Assembly (NCBI RefSeq): GCF_938010505.1
Contig: NZ_CALLVP010000022.1
Span: forward strand, 1-25,147
Direction: 5' to 3'
Length of the DNA stretch: 25,147 nt
DNA from: an uncultured Veillonella sp.
GTDB lineage: Bacteria; Bacillota; Negativicutes; Veillonellales; Veillonellaceae
The notes beneath the pieces are model-generated. The model searched no databases. It was given only the letters and a program-made list of their open reading frames with translations, and was not told the DNA's origin. Positions 15,528 to 23,608 of this stretch are shown in pieces (positions within the stretch are counted from its first letter, which is position 1; each line of letters begins with the position of its first letter). The position numbers and the translations under genes were made by a program.

Positions 15528-16265
15528 TTAACGGCAGTTTAAGATTTCAGCAATATGCATTACTTTGATACGGCGATCGATTTCACCATCTTTATGAAGG
15601 CGATCTAGCATACCAGCAATATTCATCAAGCACGCTTGGTCAGAACCGGAAATAACATTAGCACCTGTGCCAGCAATTTCCAATGCTTTTTCGCGTGTCA
15701 TAACTTCACTGATTTCAGGGTTTTTAACGGAGAAAGTACCGCCAAAACCACAGCAACGATCTGCACGTGGTAATTCAATCAAGTTGATATCTTTAACGTT
15801 TTTAAGGAGTTTGAAAGGAGGCTCTTTAATGCCCATCAAACGAGTTACGTGGCAAGATGTATGATATGTAACGGATTCGTTGAAACGAGCCCCTACATCT
15901 TCAACACCTAATACGTCAGTAATAAATTGAGTAAATTCATAAATTTTGCCACTCAATTTTTCTGCGCGCGCCAACCACTCTGGTTGATCTTTTAAGAAAT
16001 GATGATATTCATCACGGATTGCAAAAGCGCAAGATCCGGACATGCTGACTACATATTCAGCGTTCTCAAAGCATTCGATTGTGTTCTTAATTGCGTCCAT
16101 AGCCGCTTCATTGTAACCGGAGTTAGTGAACATTTGTCCACAACATACTTGTTTCTTAGGTACTACAAGTTCGCAACCTAATCTTTCAAGTACTTCTACA
16201 CCAGCCATACCTACATGAGGGTAGAACATGTCAATCAAACACTGTTGGAAAAGATGAATTTTCAT
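15528..16265 (-). CDS. lutA: LutA/YkgE, CCG-domain lactate utilization protein
   Basis: This 245-residue protein has two cysteine-rich CCG domains of the type found in heterodisulfide and glycolate oxidase subunits. The first domain contains Cys9, Cys31 and CCGQMFTNSGYN (residues 41-52). The second has TYHTSCHVTRLMG and ADRCCGFGGTFSVKNPEIS. These bind iron-sulfur clusters and with LutBC oxidise L-lactate to pyruvate. The ATG at 16265 follows GAGGAAGATAAT. It is the first gene of a three-gene operon with no lactate permease or LutR regulator next to it. For a lactate-fermenting organism this would be a central catabolic operon. Confidence 0.95.
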   Translation of the reverse strand: MKIHLFQQCLIDMFYPHVGMAGVEVLERLGCELVVPKKQVCCGQMFTNSGYNEAAMDAIKNTIECFENAEYVVSMSGSCAFAIRDEYHHFLKDQPEWLARAEKLSGKIYEFTQFITDVLGVEDVGARFNESVTYHTSCHVTRLMGIKEPPFKLLKNVKDINLIELPRADRCCGFGGTFSVKNPEISEVMTREKALEIAGTGANVISGSDQACLMNIAGMLDRLHKDGEIDRRIKVMHIAEILNCR

Positions 16266-16416
16266 ATTATCTTCCTCGTCTTTTCTAGTACTTAACCTAA
16301 TAAAAAATTTTGATATGTATGTGTTATGGCAATTTTAGTAGTGAATTTTTCGACTAAATTTCTGCCCTGAACATTACTTATGCTTTCAAATAAATATTCA
16401 AAAGCTCATCGATATA

Positions 16417-16446
16417 ATTATAAATTAATCATATAGATATTGTCCA
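16417..16446 (-). promoter_or_regulatory. Candidate lutABC promoter
   Basis: On the minus strand TGGACA (16446-16441), an 18-bp spacer and a perfect TATAAT (16422-16417) would give a leader of about 145 nt before lutA. Confidence 0.4.
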
Positions 16447-16720
16447 AAGAATTGCTATATTCGTATGTACCCTTTTATTTCTCATATCGTTATGACTTTT
16501 TGTAATAACAAACATTGAATTTTATCACATCTATTATTTCATTTATCAATTTTTCTTGCAAAAGCCCCATAAAACCTAGATTTTGGGAATGTTTATCATT
16601 TTGCATTTTTGGACATAAGAAAATCAAGTTTTATCTATATTTCATCCTATACTTACATAATCAAACTCAAAATTTCAAATTCATGTAAATTTTATCCTTA
16701 TATATTACATTTTCTTATAG

Positions 16721-16749
16721 TAGTGTATAAATTTAAAAAGTGTTATAAT
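16721..16749 (+). promoter_or_regulatory. Candidate promoter of the first SLH gene
   Basis: A perfect TATAAT at 16744-16749 lies about 40 nt before the ATG. The -35 position at 17 bp (TAGTGT) is a weak match. The AT-rich upstream sequence could act as an UP element. Confidence 0.5.
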
Positions 16750-16788
16750 TTATTTTATATAAGTATAGTTTGAAAGGAGCCCTTTTCA

Positions 16789-18417
16789 ATGAAACTAAAT
16801 AAATTATCTTTGTCCTTAGCAATTACATTGGCCCTTGGTTCTACATTCGGCATGGCTCACGCTGAAACTACCGCGGCACATACTAAAGCAACAACAGTAA
16901 CAAATACGCAAGCTAAAGCAACTACGGTTAAAGCTACAACTGCTAAAGTGGATGCTAAAGCTACAACTGCGAAAGCAGATAATAAAGTGGATACTAAAGC
17001 TACTGCAGCAAAACCTGCAACTACTGAAAAAGTAGCAGCACCGAAAGCCGAAGCTAAACCAGCGGTTAAGGCAACTGAAGTTAAAGCAACTGCTAAAGCT
17101 AAAGAAACATTGCCAGCAGGCATATACACAGATACAAAAGATAACTGGGCACGCGACGCTATCCAAGCAATGTCTCAAGCCGGTTACCTTTCTGGTTATT
17201 CTGACAATACATTCAAACCTAGCGCTCAAATCACACGTGAACAAGCAGCTGCTATTTATGGCAAAGTGTTACAACACAACTTAAATGAGCAAGAATTAGC
17301 TGAAATTACAGCAAAAGAGTCTACTGCCTCCTACTCCGACGTAGAAGCAGATCGTTGGTCTAACTCCGCTATCAAATTGGTAAGCGCTGCTGGCGTAATG
17401 GAAGGCACATCTAAAACAGCTTTCACACCTAGCAAAACTATGAACCGCGAAGAGTTCGTTGCATCCGCAGCTAGCTTGGCTAAGAAATTAAATATCTCTA
17501 CACCTGTGAAAACTGAAAAAGTGACATTCAAAGATGAAGCTAGTATTTCCACTGACTACTTAGCAGATATTCAATACATGGCACAACGTGGCATCGTAGC
17601 ATCTGGTGCAACAGAAAGCTTCAACCCTAAACAACCTGTAACAAGAGCACAAGCCGCAACTATTTTGAACCGTATGCTCAACGGTGCTGGCCTTGCTACA
17701 CCAAAGCATACTACAGAAGCTAAAGCAGAAACGGCTGTAAAAGAAGATCTCAATAAAGCTGATAAAGCAATCGAAAAAGATGCATCCAAAGTAAGTAAAG
17801 ATGCAAAAAAAGATATGGCTAAGGCTGATAAAGACATGAAAAAAGAAGCCGCAAAGGCAGATAAAGCAGCAAAAGCTGAGGCTAAAAAAGCTGAGAAAGA
17901 CTTAAAAGGCAACAAAGATGCTACTGTGGCGGAAAAAACTGAACTTACGCGCACAGCTCGCCCTGTTCGCCGCAGCACACTAAAAGCACTTGATCAAAAG
18001 CAACAATCTGCATTGGAAGATAAAGTATTTTCTGAATTAAATAAAACTTACAAAACAGAAGATGCATTTCAAAATTATGGCGTAATGTACTGGCGTGACA
18101 ATCAATTACACGTAGCTTTGAAATCCAACAGCGATATTTCCACAGTAAAAGCAAATCTTGCAAACCGTGGCGACTCCACTGTAAACAACTATGTTGTAGT
18201 TGAATCTTCCCAATACAGCCAAGCTGAATACGATGCAATCGATACAAACTTCCGCAACTATTACAGCAAAAATGAAAAAGCAGGTACAATCCTAGCTACA
18301 TTCCCTGATGTAGAAAACAACCAACTTTACGCAGTTGTAACTACTGCATCTAAAGAAACACAACAAGGAATCTCTAAGTTATTCGGTTCCAAAGTAAAAA
18401 TGACAGTAAAACGCTAA
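16789..18417 (+). CDS. SLH-domain envelope protein with Ala/Lys/Thr-rich linkers
   Basis: This 542-residue exported protein has a signal peptide ending AHA (residue 25). A low-complexity Ala/Lys/Thr segment (about 26-108) is built from AKATT/KVDTKAT-like repeats. Three SLH domains follow (about 111-165, 181-235 and 246-300), each with the W/Y...GY/G..TF.P....TR/NREE pattern. A Lys/Ala-rich, highly charged helical stretch (about 312-375, repeating KADK, KDAK and KAEK) leads into a C-terminal domain (about 395-542). In Negativicutes, SLH domains bind polyamine-modified peptidoglycan, so this protein is probably periplasmic and tied to the cell wall. The C-terminal domain resembles no family I can name and recurs in the next gene. 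GGAG lies 9 nt before the ATG. There is no outer-membrane beta-barrel, so it is not an OmpM-type porin. Confidence 0.88.
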   Translation: MKLNKLSLSLAITLALGSTFGMAHAETTAAHTKATTVTNTQAKATTVKATTAKVDAKATTAKADNKVDTKATAAKPATTEKVAAPKAEAKPAVKATEVKATAKAKETLPAGIYTDTKDNWARDAIQAMSQAGYLSGYSDNTFKPSAQITREQAAAIYGKVLQHNLNEQELAEITAKESTASYSDVEADRWSNSAIKLVSAAGVMEGTSKTAFTPSKTMNREEFVASAASLAKKLNISTPVKTEKVTFKDEASISTDYLADIQYMAQRGIVASGATESFNPKQPVTRAQAATILNRMLNGAGLATPKHTTEAKAETAVKEDLNKADKAIEKDASKVSKDAKKDMAKADKDMKKEAAKADKAAKAEAKKAEKDLKGNKDATVAEKTELTRTARPVRRSTLKALDQKQQSALEDKVFSELNKTYKTEDAFQNYGVMYWRDNQLHVALKSNSDISTVKANLANRGDSTVNNYVVVESSQYSQAEYDAIDTNFRNYYSKNEKAGTILATFPDVENNQLYAVVTTASKETQQGISKLFGSKVKMTVKR

Positions 18418-18438
18418 TCGGCGTTACACTTAACCAGC

Positions 18439-18475
18439 CAAAGCAGCGTATACTCAATAGTACTACGCTGCTTTG
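18439..18475 (+). terminator. Terminator after the first SLH gene
   Basis: Arms CAAAGCAGCGTA (18439-18450) and TACGCTGCTTTG (18464-18475) form a perfect 12-bp stem with a 13-nt loop. The following TTATATAT is only partly T-rich. Confidence 0.75.
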
Positions 18476-18600
18476 TTATATATCACTATGCATTCCAACT
18501 AGTTGACTACAATGCGATGGATATAGATTTTTATGCTGGTGAAAGTTTATATTCTTAGGCTATCGATCGTTAGCCTTTACCATGATTAGGAAGGATTTTT

Positions 18601-19956
18601 ATGTACAAGAATACCCCTTACGCATTACGTGCCCTCGTGCTCGGCACATTATTGGCTACAACAGGCCTTGGTTTTGCTTCTGCAAACACAACCACTACGA
18701 CACATACTTCTACAACTACTGTTGAGTCAGCTAAAATGGAAAATGCTAAAGCAGATGCAGCTAAAACGGAAGCTACCAAAACAGAAGCAGCTAAGGTTAA
18801 ATCTACTATTACTGCATCACCTGTAGTTGTAAACACTTCTATTGGTACACCACAAGATATTCAAAAAATCCGTGCCCATATCTTTACAGATGTGCCTAGC
18901 GATTTTTGGGCTGCTAACGCCATTAGCACTGTAACTAAAGCAAATCTGATGAAAGGCTATTCCGACGGCACATTCCGACCTAATCAACCTATGACGCGTG
19001 AAGAAGTGGCAGCACTCTTCAACAACATCACGGATGATGGTACCGCAGCCTTCGTATCTAGTAAGTTTAAAGATATAACCTCTGATCGTTGGTCCGCTCT
19101 CGCTATCGACTCCGTAGCGCGTAAAAATATCATCAGCGGCTATGGCGATGATACATATAAACCAGAAAAATATATGTCTCGCCAAGAGTTTGCCGTAGTA
19201 GCAGATAACTACATTCATTATTTAGGCTATACTACTGAGGACCCAACAGTTCTAGATAGTGTTGCCTATGGAGACCAAAAATTTGTAGCTCCTTGGGCGC
19301 AAGACGCAGTTCGTGAACTTGCTTACCTTGGTTTCACAAACTACGCGCCTGGTACATTATTTAACCCTGAAAAATACGTAACTCGTGCAGAAGCAGCGGA
19401 AATTGCTTACCGCATGACGCAAACACAACAAGCGCTTGCCTTCCATAACACATTATTTAAACAGCAAGTAGAAAATAAAACAGCTAGTATCATCGACAAA
19501 GCATTAGGCTATGACAATGATTTCACTAAATTCCGTCAAGACGGAGCGCTCTTCTGGGAAGCAGGTCAATTACATGCATCCTTAACAGATCAAAAGAAAA
19601 CCGACCTCGTTGCCAAAGCTATCGCAGATGCTCACGATCCGCTGTTAGATAGAACTGTAGTTGTATCAAAAGGTAAATTGAATCAGGCACAACTAGAGGA
19701 ATATCAATCCGATGCCATCTCCCTTTACCAAGAGAAGGAACCAAAAGGCAAGATTCTCTCCATCTCTCCAAATACAGACACGAGTGCTCTTCTCATAACC
19801 GTTGATTCCATTCAAAAATCGACGCTAAAAGCATTTAAAAAGAAATTCCGTGATAATGTATTCTTACAACTACCACCAGAGCCGCTTACAAACTCCGATG
19901 GAAATATTCAATTCCCATTGCCTCCACGCGTAAATTACTACAGTGACAAGCAATAA
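18601..19956 (+). CDS. SLH-domain envelope protein, paralogue of the upstream gene
   Basis: This 451-residue exported protein has a signal peptide ending ASA (residue 28), a short Thr-rich then Ala/Lys/Glu-rich segment (29-68, AKTEATKTEAAK), and three SLH domains (about 94-145, 155-207 and 225-275). The C-terminal domain (about 290-430) aligns with that of the preceding protein in order and spacing: G-x-hydrophobic-[FY]-W..GQLH..L.., then VVV..S..S/NQAQ..EY, then a [KA]G.IL....D line and a final beta segment. It ends with a Pro-rich tail (LPPEPL, PLPPRVNYYSDKQ) absent from the paralogue. AGGAAGG lies just before the ATG. A hairpin with arms AGGCTA/TAGCCT (18557-18562 and 18571-18576) is in the leader. 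The pair probably arose by duplication. Its role is likely structural, in the periplasm or envelope. Confidence 0.87.
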   Translation: MYKNTPYALRALVLGTLLATTGLGFASANTTTTTHTSTTTVESAKMENAKADAAKTEATKTEAAKVKSTITASPVVVNTSIGTPQDIQKIRAHIFTDVPSDFWAANAISTVTKANLMKGYSDGTFRPNQPMTREEVAALFNNITDDGTAAFVSSKFKDITSDRWSALAIDSVARKNIISGYGDDTYKPEKYMSRQEFAVVADNYIHYLGYTTEDPTVLDSVAYGDQKFVAPWAQDAVRELAYLGFTNYAPGTLFNPEKYVTRAEAAEIAYRMTQTQQALAFHNTLFKQQVENKTASIIDKALGYDNDFTKFRQDGALFWEAGQLHASLTDQKKTDLVAKAIADAHDPLLDRTVVVSKGKLNQAQLEEYQSDAISLYQEKEPKGKILSISPNTDTSALLITVDSIQKSTLKAFKKKFRDNVFLQLPPEPLTNSDGNIQFPLPPRVNYYSDKQ

Positions 19957-19971
19957 AATAAGAACAGTAAC

Positions 19972-19997
19972 AAAAGCCGTGTCATTACACGGCTTTT
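19972..19997 (+). terminator. Terminator after the second SLH gene
   Basis: A perfect 11-bp stem (AAAAGCCGTGT, 19972-19982, with 19987-19997), a CATT loop and a T5 run before GTTTTG. Confidence 0.9.
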
Positions 19998-20061
19998 TGT
20001 TTTGATAATAACTTAACCTCTATAAACTTAAGTTATACATTTAAATTAATTCTTATTCAAA

Positions 20062-20093
20062 AAAAGAACCGCTCCTATTGGAGCGGTTCTTTT
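20062..20093 (-). terminator. Terminator after the OPT/DUF3298 pair
   Basis: A perfect 14-bp stem (AAAAGAACCGCTCC, 20062-20075, with 20080-20093) and a 4-nt loop. On the minus strand T residues continue after the stem. Confidence 0.9.
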
Positions 20094-20146
20094 CACAATA
20101 AAACAGCTGTTACTATACACACATAATCGAATTTACACGTTTTCGA

Positions 20147-20986
20147 TTAGTTTTTTGTTACATCATTTTCTCGGTCACGCAAGTTACCAACAGGCACATA
20201 TACTGTACCTGCACTATGGATTGAATCCACATCTTGTTGCAAGATCATTACAACAGAATAATCATCAGTTGTGTAGAATTCAGTAGGCATTTTATCGATA
20301 TTTACATCGCCACCCATTTTATCTTTCACATCTTGATTATTGTTAATAGCATTCACCAATTCTTTTTTGTTAAGACCACCAAGGTCGTACAAGGACAATT
20401 GACGACCTGTTGTAGTATTAAACGTGAATCCTTTTACATACATAACGCCATTCGCATCACGATCACGCATTGTGTACGTGTGAATCAATACGCTGAAAAT
20501 GCCATTTTTATCTGTTTTCACATCGTAGTACATAACTACATTTGTTTTATTAGATTCTTTAGCATTTAACTTTTCTACATCGTTTTGTACTTTAGCAACG
20601 TACTTTTTGATAGCCGTATTGATTGCTTTTTCTACCGCCGGGCTAACAGATTTAACCTCTGGGAATACTAAGTCCAAATGATCTGTAGTAGATTCCACAG
20701 GAGATACGGCAACTTCTTTGCGATCCATATAGCGATCCGCATTTGGAGCTACTACTTCAACCGGATCAACTCTAGTTGGAATAGTACGTAACGCACGATT
20801 TTGCTCTGGTGTAGCAGTGCTAGAAATACGATATGTTAAATCATTACGATTTACTCGATTCGTATTTGCTTGATCTGCTTGTACGACTACAGTATCTTGC
20901 GTTACAGGAATTACTTCGCTTGCTGCGAAGGAGGCTACTGGCAATGCAGCAGCCATCATGATGAGTACAGACTGTTTTAATTTCAT
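20147..20986 (-). CDS. Secreted DUF3298-like protein
   Basis: This 279-residue protein has a signal peptide (MKLKQSVLIMMAAALPVASFAA). A poorly conserved N-terminal third (about 23-100) is followed by a region resembling DUF3298/DUF4163. Its diagnostic part is GFTFNTTTGRQLSLYDLGG, followed by KKELVNAINNN and a final EFYTTDDYSVVMILQQ..SAGTVYVPVGNL segment. Such domains occur in extracytoplasmic proteins, including the sensor part of the anti-sigma factor RsiV, but this one has no transmembrane anchor or cytoplasmic domain. It therefore looks like a free periplasmic protein of unknown function. It begins 11 nt after the OPT transporter in the same direction and shares its terminator, so the two are almost certainly co-transcribed. 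Confidence 0.8.
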   Translation of the reverse strand: MKLKQSVLIMMAAALPVASFAASEVIPVTQDTVVVQADQANTNRVNRNDLTYRISSTATPEQNRALRTIPTRVDPVEVVAPNADRYMDRKEVAVSPVESTTDHLDLVFPEVKSVSPAVEKAINTAIKKYVAKVQNDVEKLNAKESNKTNVVMYYDVKTDKNGIFSVLIHTYTMRDRDANGVMYVKGFTFNTTTGRQLSLYDLGGLNKKELVNAINNNQDVKDKMGGDVNIDKMPTEFYTTDDYSVVMILQQDVDSIHSAGTVYVPVGNLRDRENDVTKN

Positions 20987-20997
20987 TGTTCAACCTC

Positions 20998-23076
20998 TTA
21001 TTGTTCTTGCTCAGCTTTCATAGCAAGAGCTTCTTCTCTATTGAATTTGTGTGTAACAACACGGCGAACAAGATAGAGACCAGCGAATACGAATGCAAGC
21101 AATCCTAACCATTGTGCTGTGCTTTCAAATCCAGGACCTACTAATTCGAGTGGGGATTCCCCCCCACCAGTTGTAACAGACAATACAATAATAACAGCTA
21201 TGATTACACCAATCAAGCTTTCACCAACAATCAGACCAGAAGCGAAGAGAACACCACGGCGATTCGATTGCTCAACATCGTAGTCAGCAAGCTCACCGGC
21301 ACGCATTTTAGCACGAGCTACAAGATAACGACCTACAAAGTAGCTGATGAAAGAACCAATAATAAGTGGCACTTCTAAAGTAGGTGGTAAATAAATACCC
21401 ATACCAACAGCCAATGGAGGCAATGTTAAAGTAGCAGTTGTGCTCTTGAGAATCAAGTTTACGATAATTGCCACAATACCAACGCCAACGCCGATTAAGA
21501 TATAATCCCAATCCATGCTGGAGTTGAAGATACCTTGAGCAATGGTAGTCATCAAAGTCGCTTGTGGAGCAGATAATGCAGCATTAGGATCCATTTCAGC
21601 ACGTGGTAACGCACCTGTGAAACCGTATGCTTGGTAAAGCAAGTTAAGAACTGGAGCAATTGCAACAGCACCGGCTACAGAGCCAAGTAACAATGCAATT
21701 TGTTGACGCCAAGGTGTAGCACCAACGAGTTGACCAGTTTTCAAATCTTGCAAATTGTCATTAGAAATAGATGCAATCGCAATAACTACGGATGTCATAA
21801 AAATAGCCATAGCTGTCGCGAATTGAACACCAGCTTGTGTAGCAAACAAATTATTTTCCGCTGCGATGAAGTATACAACTAAGGAAGAAATAATAGTCGC
21901 TAAAATACCAATACCGGAAATTGGAGAAGCAGATGTACCGATGAGGCCTGCCATGTAACCACATGCTGCAGCTACGAAGAAGCCGATTAACAACGCTACT
22001 ACGATACCTACTACAACAAGTGTCCACATCAAGCCTGCACTAATAGGTACAGCAGATACGAAGTCCCAGAAAGTGAATACTAAACCAATAAGAATAAGAA
22101 CGAATACGCCTAAAACGGATTTTGTACTCATATCTGTATCCATGCGATGCAATTCACGTTCAGCAGAACTGCTGTTCATGGATTGTACAGAAATTTTCAT
22201 ACCTTCGATAATAGGTTTAATTAAAGTAACCAAAGTCCAAATCGCGGCAATACCGATAGCACCAGCACCGATGAAACGAACTTTTTCTTTCCAAATGCCC
22301 ATTGCGAATTTAGCAGTTACGCCACCATCTGGAGCATATAGGTTAGTTAAGTAAGGTACGAATCCAGCCCACGCGATGAGTACACCAACGAGAATAGCGA
22401 TACCAGAAGCGATACCGATAAGGTAACCAGCACCTAACAACGCTGTAGAGAATCCCAAAGGAATTTGAGTAATGCCTTTGCTACCCACAGGGATCCAGAA
22501 ACTCATGCTATCGCCAAGCACTTTGAAACCATTTGCACAAAGGCTGATAAGACCAGCTACAAAACCACCAGATACGATGTCGGTCATACCGGAGCTAGAT
22601 TGAGGGCCTTGTTCACCATTGTGAGAGCCAACTTTCAAAATTTCTGCTGCTGCACGGCCTTCTGGATATGGTAAATCACTATTCACTACCATAGCACGAC
22701 GCAATGGAATGGTGAATAATACACCTAGACAACCACCGCATGCGCAGAGCAAAAATGTTTGCCAGAACGGAAAGCCATTCCAATACCCAAGCATGAGTAA
22801 ACCTGGCAAAATAAAGATAATGGCGGACAATGTACCAGCGGCAGAAGCCTGCGTTTGTACCATGTTGTTTTCAAGAACGTTAGAATCCTTGAAGAACCGT
22901 AAAATCGCCATTGAAATAATTGCTGCCGGAATGGATGACGAGAATGTCAAACCAACCTTCAAACCGAGATATACGTTAGATGCTGTAAAAATAACAGTAA
23001 TCAATGCACCAAGTAGCATCCCACGCAACGTCAGTTCCGGCAGATGAAGGTCATGGCTCGTAAAGTCATGTTTCAT
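20998..23076 (-). CDS. OPT-family oligopeptide/metal-complex transporter
   Basis: This 692-residue inner-membrane protein has roughly 15-16 hydrophobic segments. It matches the OPT family: TFTASNVYLGLKVGLTFSSSIPAA near the N-terminus (here FTASNVYLGLKVGLTF), the NNMVQTQASAAGTLSA segment, DLPYPEGRAAAEIL, and GFVAGLISLCANGFKVL. OPT proteins import small peptides or peptide- and siderophore-like metal chelates using the proton gradient. Bacterial members are mostly uncharacterised, so the substrate is open. The ATG at 23076 follows AGGAGG by 9 nt. It is the first gene of a two-gene operon with the secreted DUF3298-like protein, which suggests a periplasmic partner function. Confidence 0.93.
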   Translation of the reverse strand: MKHDFTSHDLHLPELTLRGMLLGALITVIFTASNVYLGLKVGLTFSSSIPAAIISMAILRFFKDSNVLENNMVQTQASAAGTLSAIIFILPGLLMLGYWNGFPFWQTFLLCACGGCLGVLFTIPLRRAMVVNSDLPYPEGRAAAEILKVGSHNGEQGPQSSSGMTDIVSGGFVAGLISLCANGFKVLGDSMSFWIPVGSKGITQIPLGFSTALLGAGYLIGIASGIAILVGVLIAWAGFVPYLTNLYAPDGGVTAKFAMGIWKEKVRFIGAGAIGIAAIWTLVTLIKPIIEGMKISVQSMNSSSAERELHRMDTDMSTKSVLGVFVLILIGLVFTFWDFVSAVPISAGLMWTLVVVGIVVALLIGFFVAAACGYMAGLIGTSASPISGIGILATIISSLVVYFIAAENNLFATQAGVQFATAMAIFMTSVVIAIASISNDNLQDLKTGQLVGATPWRQQIALLLGSVAGAVAIAPVLNLLYQAYGFTGALPRAEMDPNAALSAPQATLMTTIAQGIFNSSMDWDYILIGVGVGIVAIIVNLILKSTTATLTLPPLAVGMGIYLPPTLEVPLIIGSFISYFVGRYLVARAKMRAGELADYDVEQSNRRGVLFASGLIVGESLIGVIIAVIIVLSVTTGGGESPLELVGPGFESTAQWLGLLAFVFAGLYLVRRVVTHKFNREEALAMKAEQEQ

Positions 23077-23135
23077 AAGTACTTACCTCCTCTGTGAAAT
23101 CATAAACTTAAAACAATATACTAAGCTACTTCCAT

Positions 23136-23149
23136 TTTAACGTGTTAAA
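23136..23149. promoter_or_regulatory. Palindrome TTTAACGTGTTAAA upstream of the OPT gene
   Basis: It has 6-bp arms (TTTAAC/GTTAAA) around GT, about 60-75 bp before the OPT ATG. It is a possible operator; no matching regulator gene is in the window. Confidence 0.3.
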
Positions 23150-23258
23150 GCGATGATTTCAATATATATACGATATTTATAATGTATACATGTTTTATTC
23201 GACCCTTAACTATATAGGAAAAGACAATAGTCCAAAAGACTCCAAAGCCACCTATCCC

Positions 23259-23280
23259 GCTCCGCGGAGACGCTAAGTCG
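23259..23280 (+). repeat. Degenerate match to the conserved loop of the structured element
   Basis: The block starts GCTCCG and ends GCTAAGTCG, with the same spacing as GCTCCG...GCAAAGTCG at 9363. The middle differs and instead forms the palindrome CTCCGCGGAG (23260-23269). No long stem flanks it. Confidence 0.25.
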
Positions 23281-23450
23281 TTTTTGTAGGACCACCACGG
23301 TAATATACACCTAATCGTTTTACTATAAGAATAAACCTTTCATTATTCACCAAGTAAAATATTTAATTTATAATTTTTCTAGATATAACGTATTATCAAT
23401 CTTACATATAGATTGAAATCATATAGGTATGAGGAAAAGGAGGGCGCAAT

Positions 23451-23504
23451 ATGCGTCCCCTTTCTTATATGCGCATTATGCATATACACCTATCAATTAT
23501 ATGA
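23451..23504 (+). CDS. Possible 17-residue leader peptide upstream of fumC
   Basis: An ATG at 23451 lies 7 nt after a strong AAGGAGG (23437-23443) and opens a frame encoding MRPLSYMRIMHIHLSII, then TGA. The ribosome site is part of an imperfect hairpin, AAAGG (23436-23440) with CCTTT (23459-23463) and CGC (23445-23447) with GCG (23453-23455), so its access could be controlled. The peptide ends about 105 nt before fumC; however, the best fumC promoter lies between them, so the two may be independent. The coding evidence is only the ribosome site and spacing. Confidence 0.3.
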   Translation: MRPLSYMRIMHIHLSII

Positions 23505-23528
23505 AAATAGAAATCATTATCTTTTATT

Positions 23529-23557
23529 CTGTACAAATATACAGGATTTTATATAAT
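23529..23557 (+). promoter_or_regulatory. Candidate fumC promoter overlapped by an inverted repeat
   Basis: TGTACA (23530-23535), a 16-bp spacer and a perfect TATAAT (23552-23557) lie about 52 nt before the fumC ATG. The inverted repeat CTGTA-N6-TACAG (23529-23544) covers the -35 and half the spacer, a good place for a repressor. Confidence 0.5.
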
Positions 23558-23608
23558 TAAAGTACCGACAATACGGTCGGCATGTCTTTTAAGGAGGTTG
23601 TAAGCATT

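Larger units (their letters stand above)
16266..16788. other. Divergent promoter region between lutA and the first SLH gene
   Basis: These 523 bp of AT-rich sequence contain no credible gene. They hold candidate promoters for both flanking genes and a loosely nested inverted repeat at 16557-16605 (outer arms TGCAAAA/TTTTGCA, inner CCC..AAAA with TTTT..GGG). No known riboswitch was recognised. Confidence 0.7.
23077..23608. other. Divergent region between the OPT gene and fumC
   Basis: These 532 bp contain a palindrome near the OPT start (23136-23149), a GC-rich block at 23259-23280 resembling the loop of the structured element at 9363, a possible 17-codon leader peptide (23451-23504), and the fumC promoter (23530-23557). 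A small ccgac/gtcgg hairpin (23565-23580) lies just after that promoter. Confidence 0.7.

Noticed and set aside
16816..17244. Long minus-strand frames opposite the first SLH gene, and a similar set opposite fumC and OPT
   Set aside because: They are antisense shadows of genes with strong family matches; their translations are Cys/Phe- or Val-rich and lack ribosome sites.
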